In this document: piece after piece, positions 1 through 7,832 of the stretch
Layout: each line of letters begins with the position of its first letter
Numbering within the stretch: position 1 is the stretch's first letter
Made by a program: the position numbers and the translations under genes
Assembly (NCBI GenBank): GCA_009602725.1
Contig: WELB01000033.1
Location: forward strand, 236,902 to 251,439
DNA from: Spirogloea muscicola
Taxonomy: Eukaryota > Streptophyta > Zygnematophyceae > Spirogloeales > Spirogloeaceae
DNA: 14,538 nt
Direction of reading: 5' to 3'
Notes under the pieces: generated by a model
Told to the model about the DNA's origin: nothing
What the model saw: only the letters and a program-made list of their open reading frames with translations
Databases searched by the model: none

Positions 1-74
1 CGGCCCGGCGCCAGCAGCGGCTCGGTGGCGGCGGCTCCCAGGGCGCCGCGCAGCCGGCGCCCGATGCGGCGGTC

Positions 75-3000
75 ATGGCCGCCCCGGAGCTCCTGGTGCT
101 CTACGGCTCGCAGACGGGCAACGCCATGGAGATCGCCAAGCGCATCGACGCGGAGGCGTCCGCGGCGGGCGTCCGCTCCCGCGTCGCCGCTCTCAACGAC
201 TGCCCGCTGGTGATTGCTGCCGGGACTCGAACCCTCGACCTCATAATTCGGAACTATAAGCTCTGATCCACTGAGCCACAGACCTTTGCCGCTGCCGCTG
301 CAGCCGCCACTGCCGCACCACAGTGGCCAAGCGGCTGCCCTGACGCTGACACGGCCATGGCGGGCCTCGTCCTCGCCGTGACAGGCGACCCTGGCCGCCG
401 CGCCGCCGGCCGCCGCCGTCTTCGTGGTGTCCAGCACCGGCGACGGCGACCCGCCGGAGAGCTGCGACCGGTTCGTCGGCGCGCTGCGGCGGCGCAGCCT
501 CCCGCCGGGCTTCCTCGCTGGCCTGCAGTACACCGTGCTTGGTATGAGCGCCAGCATACGTCACTCACCTCCCTCCTCTCTCTACCTCCTCTCCTCCCTC
601 CCTCTTTGCTGGCATTCTAACATGACATGGCTGCTGCTGCTGCTGCTGCTGCCATGGCTGCCCCTTGCAGGACTCGGGGACTCCAACTACACGACGTACA
701 TGGGCGTGCCACGTGTGTTTACGTCGCGGCTGCCTGAGCTCGGCGCGCGCTGTTTCTACGCCTGTGGCGAGGTCGACGATGTCGAGGGGTGAGCCAAGGC
801 ATGCGCTGCTTTGCTAGCTGCCGCTGCTGTTGCCACAGGGTAGAGGCAGGCCAGCGCCAGGCGGCAGGCGAGGGCGGCCGTCGATGAGCCACCGGTGGCT
901 GCGCAGCCTGGAGGAGTGCGTCGACGCTTGGGTTGCCGGGCTTTGGGCTTCGCTGCACCACACGCTCAGTGCGGCAGCTGGCGTTGGTGGAGGCGGTGTT
1001 GCGATTGGCACCACTGTGGAGAATGGCCATGCCCCCCAGGCGAAGCAGGACAGCAGCCTGGAGGAGCTGGTGGGCGTGCCGGCGCTGCCGCCTTGCCGCG
1101 TGCGCATCGTGTGGCTGGTTGAGGATGACACGGTGGTGGAGCTCGCCGCTGGCGGTGGTGGTGGCAGCGCAGGCGCCAGCTTGATGTCTATGGACCGTCT
1201 CACGACAGCCGAGTCGCTGGGGCGATTGTCGAGCGGCGGCCCGGAGCTGGTGCCCAGAAAGGTCAGAGGCCTCGGCGGCGCTCTCAGCTCCGTTAACAGC
1301 GGCACAGCCATCGCTGCAATGCTGGGCTCTGGGGACCGGCTGACAACAGGCGAGGGGGACGACGGTCCCGATGGCGGCGGCCCTGGTGGCGGCATCGGGC
1401 CGCTTGGGCCGGCGCCGGCCTACTCCGCAGCGGCACCGCTGCAGGCACCAGTTCCCATCGCCTGCCGCCTCACAGCGCCGTGGTCAGACCGTGCCGTCGT
1501 TCACCTGGGCATCGACGTCACCGGCACCGGCCTCAGCTTCCGGTAGGCAGGCACCCGGACACGTGGTCTAAGAGCCGCAGAGCTGTGCCCGGCGTCCAAG
1601 GCCTTGGGCGTTCCAAGGCCTTGGTCGATGCGGTTGAAGTTGCTGATGGACAAGCTCTAGTCCCAAAGTGTTACGCTTGTTATCAAGCTTGCTGTTAATT
1701 GTTGTTTGTTAAGCTCTGTTGTTAGGCTCTGTTAAGCTCTGGCGCTGACGCAGTTTTGCAATGCCCACAGGCCGGGGGACTCGCTTGGCATCCTCCCCCG
1801 TAATGACCCGCAGCTTGTCGCCGCGCTGCTGGACCGCCTCAGTGCTCCTGGCGATCGCCTCTTTCGGTATGCTGTCCAGGTCCTGTCGCAACGCCGGAGG
1901 TCTGGTAGGGCCTTCGCCGCCGCCACCGCTGCTGAGCGCTGCTGTTGCTGTTGGCACTGATGGCCCGTCTGGCCACCATGTCACAGGGTCGAGGCAGAGA
2001 GGGGCAACAGTGGCGAGGCGGCGCTGGGCCACCTGCACTGCCCCTGCACGCTGCGTGAGGCCCTGAGAGCCCGTGTGGACGTCACAGCAGCGCCCAAGAA
2101 GGGGCTCCTACGCGTTCTTGCTGAATACTGTGCCGACGACGTAGAACGGCGGCGCCTCCTCTTCCTCTGCAGCCGTGGCGGGCGTGATGCATACAAAGCC
2201 GAGATGATGGTCAGTCTGAAAATGTGAAGATTATTCCTGTGCTTCACAGACTTTCTTCTACGCTGATCCTCAGGTGGAACCTTAGTCCCACGACCCCAGT
2301 CTAGATGCTCAATCTGGCGCTCATGGCTGTCCACGGCCCGTCAGCTCGTAATGCAGAGTGGCTTCTTGAAGCTGAGCTTCGTTGCTGCTGCCTCACAGGA
2401 GGCACGGCCGTCACTGCTGGACCTGCTGCAAGCAGCGCCTTCGTGCCGGCCGGACCTGGGCCACCTACTGGAGTCGCTGCCGCCCCTCGTCGCACGCCTC
2501 TACTCCATCACCAACTCTCGGGCCGTTGACGCGCACCTTATTGAGATTGCCTTCAGGTGCGAACTGCAACTGCCGCAGCCTGAGTGCATCCTAGTTGGCC
2601 CTGTCACCAGCATCAGGCTGACGCTTGTGCGGCTGCAACCCAGTGTCGTGCGCATGGAGACAGCACCTGGTCGGATATTTCGTGGCGTCTGCACTAACTG
2701 GCTGGAACGCGAGCTTGCGCTTGGCGCATCTGGCGAGCGCGCCCGGGAAATGCCCGTACTGAAGGTAGGTAGCCTCTGGCTTGGCAGCTGCGAAGCTGGA
2801 CAAAAGATAATGTGCAACAATACCATGTCCTGCTTCTTTCCTTAGGATATCGAGTCTGCCTCACAGCTGGAAGCTGCCGTTCAATTGCAGTGAGAATGCC
2901 ATCATGTCTTGACAGCCAAAGATGGCTTCTGCCCTTAATACTCTGCCGTTCAAGTGGTGCATTGGAAATCTTGTCACATGTTCCCTCCTAAATAATATTC

Positions 3001-4010
3001 GTCGCGCGGCGGTCGTTACAGATCCCAGTGTTTGTCCGTGGTGGCGGCAGCTTCAGCCCGCCGCAGAACCTCGAGTCACCGCTCGTCATGATTGGGCCCG
3101 GGACTGGCGTGGCCCCTTTCCGGGGCTTTCTGCAGGAGCGCAGATGCGTGCTCGCAACGGATGGCGCCTATCTGCAGGCGGCATCGTGCAACGCGCAGGA
3201 CGAGCGTGATGGGGCCTCCGCAGTGCCTGATGATGTTGGCGGTAGAGTCGCCCACTCCGCAAACGCAGGCACGGTGGGTGAGTCATGGCTCTTCTTCGGG
3301 TGTAGGCGGCCGGAGGAAGACTTTCTGTACCGTGACGAGCTGGAGGGCTTTGTTGCTGATGGCACGCTCTCGCAACTTGTTGTTGCTTACTCACGCACAA
3401 CGGATAAGAAGGTAAGCTTGTCCGGCCTGCTAGCTCAGCTCATGGGGGCAAGCTTGCTTCCGTGAGCCAATATGGATGATACAAGGCGATGACTTGGTCC
3501 GTACGTAGATCTCTTGAATATGCCATCTGAGCTAAGAGTTTGAGCCGGGGTAAGGGGCAGCCCAGCCGCCGGGATGAATGCAACCTGGCACCTTTGGCTG
3601 GCAGGTGTATGTCCAGCACCGTATGCTGGAGCTCGGCGCGTCTCTCTGCAAGTTGCTGCTCAATCCGCTCACTTTTATCTTCATCTGCGGGTACAGATTT
3701 CCTTCCTTCCTCCTTGTTGGTGTTGCTTCCGATAAGGTCACAACTTACAACAACACTGTTTGTTATTGCTTGGTTGTGTTACTCAATGACGGACATATTA
3801 AGATCGCCATTTAGTACATACTGGCAGCTACTGATGCCCTTCATTGGGCCGTTTACCTGCCACAGGGATGGCGCTGACATGGCCAAGGGTGTGCACGCGG
3901 CCCTCGTGTCGGTACTTGCCACTCACGGCAAGATGAAGGAGCCAATGGCCATTGCGCATCTCGCAGCCATGATGAAGGAGCACCGATACGTGCGCGATAT
4001 CTGGTCCTGA
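75..4010 (+). CDS. MTRR: Methionine synthase reductase (diflavin, MTRR-like)
   Basis: Diflavin reductase that passes electrons from NADPH through FAD and FMN to reactivate cob(II)alamin methionine synthase. Exons: 75-209, 385-541, 671-788, 907-1542, 1771-1866, 1987-2209, 2399-2556, 2644-2764, 2846-2889/2890, 3022-3411, 3605-3690, 3866-4010; about 769 residues (human MTRR is about 700). Visible motifs: FMN loop GSQTGN (residues 11-16), SSTGDGDPPE (61-70), LGDSNY (99-104), the MTRR-typical ELGARCFYACG and WVAGLW, FAD motifs RLYSITNS (488-495) and GVCTNWL (522-528), NADPH motif GPGTGVAPF (588-596), WLFFGCR, ICGDGADMAKGV and C-terminal RYVRDIWS, whose Trp should stack on FAD. The ELGARCFY block and DIWS end favour MTRR over cytochrome P450 reductase or NDOR1. 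A Gly/Ala/Ser-rich linker lies in exon 4 and an extra loop in exon 10. ATG 75 matches the family start, although the frame stays open upstream to the window edge. Exon 9 to 10 is out of phase with a GT donor. Confidence 0.9.
212..285 (-). pseudogene. Degenerate tRNA-Arg(CCG)-like element in intron 1 of MTRR
   Basis: Read on the minus strand, this stretch has a tRNA layout: box A TGGCTCAGTGG (278-268), a perfect 4-bp D stem GCTC/GAGC, an anticodon stem TATAG/TTATG (two G-U pairs) with loop TTCCGAA giving anticodon CCG, and a perfect box B GGTTCGAGTCC (233-223). The T stem pairs at only 3 of 5 positions and the acceptor stem at about 4 of 7, so I call it a tRNA pseudogene or the head of a tRNA-derived SINE, not a working tRNA. 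It fills about 40% of the 175-base intron 1 and starts right at the exon 1 donor. A diverged functional tRNA is less likely. Confidence 0.5.
1596..1624. repeat. Doubled 12-bp palindrome CCAAGGCCTTGG in MTRR intron 4
   Basis: The palindrome CCAAGGCCTTGG occurs at 1596-1607 and again at 1613-1624, within a direct repeat of TCCAAGGCCTTGG. The two copies could also pair with each other. It lies in intron 4 (1543-1770), which further on (about 1700-1741) carries several short GTTAAGCTCTG-like repeats. Function unknown. Confidence 0.8.
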
Positions 4011-4452
4011 CTGTTGGAGCAGATGTCTATCTACAGCTTCGTGTCGACTGGAGGCAAAATTTTGGAGCATGCAGTGGGCAAAGACTAGGGAGGCAGAGAA
4101 CACTGCATGCAATTTGATCAGCTCGGCAAAAAATGAGCAGTTGGGTGCAGATATTATTCCTGCCAATACCGGCTTGCCCGAGCAGGATGCCAAGCTGGGT
4201 GGGATGCTAACCATAAGCACAAGCGTGTTCAGCTCTCGTCTGCAAAGTAATGACCTTACCAGCAAGTTGGAGGTGGCTGCACCTCCAACTTGTGCACAAG
4301 CCAACCATGCCGGTATTGCAATGATGCAGCAAGTAGTGGGCTTAGAGACCTCCCGCATCAGGGACAGGTAATGATGCCTCAACGTTCTTGTCAGAGCTTG
4401 CCACGTTATTAAAGGTTAGTCAAATTTGGAGTAATACAATTTTTGACCTTAC
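4011..4452. other. Convergent intergenic / 3' UTR region
   Basis: These 442 bases separate the MTRR stop (4008-4010) from the ispE stop (4455-4453, minus strand), so both 3' UTRs and termination signals should be here. It is less GC-rich than the exons. I see no clear AATAAA or TGTAA polyadenylation signal in the right orientation. A 100-codon plus-strand open frame (4069-4371) has no recognisable family, and its codon usage does not show the G/C third-position bias of the real exons, so I do not call it. A strong hairpin lies at 4263-4292. Confidence 0.7.
4263..4292. repeat. Perfect 13-bp inverted repeat (hairpin) between convergent genes
   Basis: CAAGTTGGAGGTG is followed by a GCTG loop and its exact reverse complement CACCTCCAACTTG. 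Overlapping its right arm is a second palindrome, CTTGTGCACAAG (4289-4300). The element sits between two convergent stop codons, so it would fold in the 3' UTR or read-through RNA of either gene. It could be a 3'-end or termination structure, a small-RNA precursor, or a remnant of a small inverted-repeat element. No T-run follows it, so it does not look like a bacterial-type terminator. Confidence 0.75.
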
Positions 4453-7400
4453 TTACGTCTCAAACGAGTAAGGCAGTTTGAGTGAGCCAAGGCTGCTGGC
4501 AACGCCAGCACCCTTAACAGCGCCCTGGTCCTCCATTCCGGACGTGTGGGTGCCAGCTTCCTCTGCTTGAGCATTGTACCACTCCCCCTTCTGCCTGCTG
4601 ATGAAGTAAGCATCTGCAGCAACGAGCAGCCCGCAGCTTGCAATGAGTACACCGGTACCAAAGCCTGCAATAAGTGCTAATATAAGAGAATGTGTATATG
4701 AAGCCTATGTAAACTCTGAACCTCTGAGCTATACCCTTGATCCGGTTAATATGCCATGCAAGCTTTGGCTCCCTGCCAGAGCATAGGCCACCAATGTCTC
4801 TTGAAAACCTGTGACGAAGGTGTTGCTGTAGCGCTCATCATCATAGAGAAACGGTGGTGGCTCCCGGTCGCCGACCGCCACAATTGTGCTCCCGCTGAAA
4901 CTCCGCAAAGAGGAGAAACAACACCTTTGGTTGGTCCTTGTGGACAGTATCAACAATATTGTGCCGAGTCTAGCCGTTGGCTCTGTGTGCAATGCTTAGT
5001 GCTGCAGCCCAATACAAGTCAACTTCGGCCGTGACTGGAGAAATGACCAAGAATCCTGGCGCTGGCATAACCACTGACTCTCAAGCAGCTGACACAAGCA
5101 ATTATCTCCTCATGGAGGTGCTGACATTGGCTAGCTGCAGTGGGTCCCCACCTCCCAGTCATGAAGACGGCTTGGTACCGTCCCCTACCTCCTGCCATGA
5201 CTTGCTGCTTGAGCTTCCTCAGCGATGGCAGCACCTCAAATGCCGGCGGCTCTGCATCCAGCAATCAGCAAGGGTCTTGCAGAACTCTGCTCAGTGTCCA
5301 GCGTGCTTCAGTCTGCAGTCAGAAGAGAAATTGCTCGTCTCGCTATGAGAATAAAAATATCTTCGTCATCAGCAGTTCAGGGCGGCCTAAGCTACTGTGC
5401 CAGGGGGTATGTTATCCAAGCCAAATTGCAGCAACAATGATTCTTTACCTCCATCATGCACTTGGCAAACAGCAAGACGTCTTTCTTAGACAGTCAGCAA
5501 CAGCATACATTGGATCAATTAAGCGGGATATCCTCGAGAGAGTTCCAGTGGACCGCAAGAGCAAGAGAAAGAAGGCAAGGTGTCGCACCAAGGTCGTTGA
5601 TGCATGTATCCTGGCGAATGCCCTCGGCCTTGACGCGCCGCAGCAGTTCCCGTGGCTCCGCGGTGCTCGCTTGCTCCAGCCTGAATTGCTGGTCGCACGC
5701 GGAGAGCAATGTGACGACAATGGGACCAGCTTTCTTAAGGAGCTCAACGTCGTCACTGTGGTGTGCACCAGATTATCGCTATTCACAAGCCGGAATATTC
5801 AGGACACTGAAAATTTGGAGCCTAAGTACCGAACATATTTGCAGAGCAATGGGGTTCCAATTATGCAGCAAACCTTGTAGACGTCAGCCGTGGAGCATTC
5901 CTCTGGCGGCTTAATCAGGACGATGGGCTCTGCCAGTGGTATTGAGCCTGTCAGGTCCTCTACGATCTGCGCAGGAGCACAAACAGCAAGGCTGAGGGCT
6001 TGAAGTCTGTGGCGGTGTTGCCATCTTTCTCGTGGCTGGCCAAGCTGATCTTGGGATCAGAAAGAGGACGCTCACAACATAATCTGATATTGGCAGTATC
6101 AAGGCTGGACTCACCTCTCCACGACCGGTGCAGTAGGCAGCGCCATAGGAGAAGAAGAACGGGACGTCCGATCCGATCTCCGCCGACCAGGCCTGGAGGT
6201 CGGCCTCGCTGGCGACGCAGCCCGCCATCTGGTTGGCAGCCCACAGCGCCGTTGCAGCATTGCCGCTGCCACCACCGAGACCCGCGCCTGTCGGCACCCG
6301 CTTGTCCAAGTGAATCTGGGCAAGCCACCCAAAGCATGCAGCCCATCATGAAGCTCAACATGGTGCCATATTGACATAGCGATTGACTGTCAGACCAAGG
6401 GGTTCGACATTTGGAGAGGAGGTCTGGCTTTGGCCAAGGTTAAGGCTCTCATCAGACTCCAGTGATGGTTTGGCGAGGGTCCCGAGCATACCCAGAAGCG
6501 CGTGCCCTTGCCCGTCTTGCGCCGGAAAAGATTCAGCGCCTTGATGATCTGCAATAGTGCCAGAGAGCCACAGCTAGCAAGCCGTCAGACTCTGGTGCTG
6601 CTAATGACCTGCGGCGAGGGAGAGGATGGCCAGGACTTGGCGTTCACGGGCTTACAGAACCAGACTCGCATGCCCTGATGACAACGACCCCAGACCTTCT
6701 TTCCTGAAGTCTCAGCCATGAAGCTGAACCCCAGATTGCAGTCCAGCAGACGCTCCATACTCAAATTGGTTAGGAAGGCTAACAAAATAAAAGCAGAAAA
6801 CGGTGTGCAACTGAGTTGCTCGCCTGCAGCTTGGAAGCGTGCACCTGACCTATGCAGGCTAACACGTGGTGACTGCAATGAGCTGCCAATCTGCAATCAG
6901 GGGCCTTGACCCTGACACTATGACTGACCTGACCTACCGCTTCAGCCCTCGTGCTCGACCTCATTGCCAGTAACCGGCTTTAAGCTGGACTGTTGGCTCT
7001 CAGCCCTCACTTTCACTCCGTAGCCCTGACGATAAGTTTATCAGTGTAGCATCACTCCTGCCTCAGCGGTCATGGAGACCAAGAGGGCAGCGTCAGTACC
7101 AGGTTGCGGTCGTCGAGGGGCACGCCGGGGGAGTTGGTGGTGAGGGAGTCGCGCGTCGTGGACGGCGAGACGGAGAACTTGATCACGTCGCCGAGGCTGA
7201 TGGCCTGTACGCCACGCGGAGCGAACCGACGCTGCGTCAGTCACAGCTCCTCCCGCAGCTAAGGCGAAAGATCGACCGTAAGCACAGGATGGCCTCTCAC
7301 AGTCATTGCGTAGCAATGCGAGAGCTACACATCACTTCATTATTACAAAAGGGGTGTCATGACATAACAGGAGGTAATATGCATTACCATTACAGAGGAA

Positions 7401-7509
7401 ATGCAATGAGGTGAGTCGGGGCCGCAGCGGCGGAGCTCACCAGGAAGAGCGACGCGAGGTCGTGGTAGCCGTCGGGCCGCTTGGCGGTGACGCGGAGAAA
7501 GGAGTTCAC
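4453..7509 (-). CDS. ispE: 4-diphosphocytidyl-2-C-methyl-D-erythritol kinase (5' incomplete)
   Basis: GHMP-family kinase that phosphorylates CDP-methylerythritol with ATP in the plastid MEP pathway to isoprenoids. Exons (5' to 3'): 7509-7441, 7204-7100, 6548-6492, 6315-6115, 5966-5874, 5688-5589, 5251-5152, 4894-4809, 4613-4453; all phases agree, giving 323 codons plus stop. Visible blocks (numbered from the first visible codon): RPDGYHDLASLF, SPGVPLDDRNL, the ATP-binding PTGAGLGGGSGNAA (85-98), catalytic Asp in GSDVPFFF (D127), YCTGRGE, VLIKPPEECSTADVYK, NDLEPPAFEVLPSL and TGSGSTIVAVG. The order and wording are plant-like. The transit peptide and the SPxK block with the catalytic Lys belong to an exon just upstream of 7509, which I could not find. 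The GHMP loop reads GGGSGN where GGGSSN is usual. After EWY the protein has an extra tail of about 40 residues. It converges with MTRR and is head-to-head with the ABC1 kinase. Confidence 0.93.
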
Positions 7510-7514
7510 CTGCA

Positions 7515-7550
7515 GCGGCGGCGGCGGCGGCGGCGACGGCGGCGGCGGCG
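7515..7550. repeat. (GCG)n trinucleotide run
   Basis: About twelve GCG/GGC units with one interruption (GAC) lie immediately upstream of the first visible ispE exon, next to its CTGCAG acceptor. Together with the CCG run at 7659-7692 this forms a GC-only inverted repeat that could fold strongly and stall polymerases. Confidence 0.9.
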
Positions 7551-7658
7551 CAAGGAACGAGGGCGGGGTTTGGCGACAGTTGTCGTTAGCTTCTGCTCAG
7601 AGATGGGGTTCTGGCTGGCCGACGGCGGCAGTCGCCGGCGCAGCCTCGGCCGCCACGT

Positions 7659-7692
7659 CGCCGCCGCCGCCGCCGCAGCCGCCGCCGCCGCC
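7659..7692. repeat. (CCG)n trinucleotide run
   Basis: About eleven CCG/GCC units with one interruption (GCA), complementary to the run at 7515-7550. It encodes only poly-Ala, poly-Pro or poly-Arg in the various frames, and I do not regard it as coding. Confidence 0.9.
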
Positions 7693-7832
7693 TGGCAGCA
7701 GCAGGGCCCGGCACTCGGCAGCAGAGGCTGCTGCAACTGGCAGCAACAGGACGACAGCCCTGGCCCTCAGTCAGCCGCTTGGCAAACGGCGCCTGAAGCC
7801 TCGCCCGCTGCCTTGGCTCCGCTCGTCTCCAG

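Larger units (their letters stand above)
7510..7832. other. Head-to-head gap region with opposing GGC and GCC runs
   Basis: This stretch lies between the first visible exons of ispE (minus) and the ABC1 kinase (plus). It should hold the 5' exons and promoters of both, yet neither the IspE LFSPxK block nor the ADCK1 N-terminal exons can be read in any frame. No ACCTT (an AAG|GT donor on the minus strand) is present. It contains a (GCG)n run at 7515-7550 and a (CCG)n run at 7659-7692, which are mutual inverted repeats. All open frames here are low-complexity Arg, Ala, Pro or Gly. Collapse or loss during assembly is likely; a minus-strand Ala/Arg/Ser-rich frame (7736-7506) could be transit-peptide-like but is not supported. 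Confidence 0.6.

Noticed and set aside
629-652. (CTG)n run as possible poly-Leu coding
   Set aside because: It lies in MTRR intron 2 between a good donor (542) and acceptor (670).
814-1395. 193-codon minus-strand frame
   Set aside because: Antisense shadow of MTRR exon 4; Pro/Ser-rich with no domain.
2557-2643. Reading this segment as coding, since the frame stays open
   Set aside because: Splicing it out restores the family order IEIAFSVVRMETAPGRI before GVCTNWL; the segment has proper GTGCG and CCCAG borders and is 87 bases, a multiple of three, so the open frame is coincidental.
4069-4371. 100-codon plus-strand open frame after MTRR
   Set aside because: No family resemblance and no G/C third-position bias; it contains the hairpin, and an antisense frame of similar length covers the same bases.
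5140-5880. 246-codon plus-strand open frame
   Set aside because: It runs antisense across three minus-strand ispE exons whose phases and protein match are clear, has no recognisable domain, and mixes exon and intron sequence.
6409-6420. GGTTCGAC, resembling a tRNA B box
   Set aside because: The final CC of the box is missing and no A box or stems lie at the right distance.
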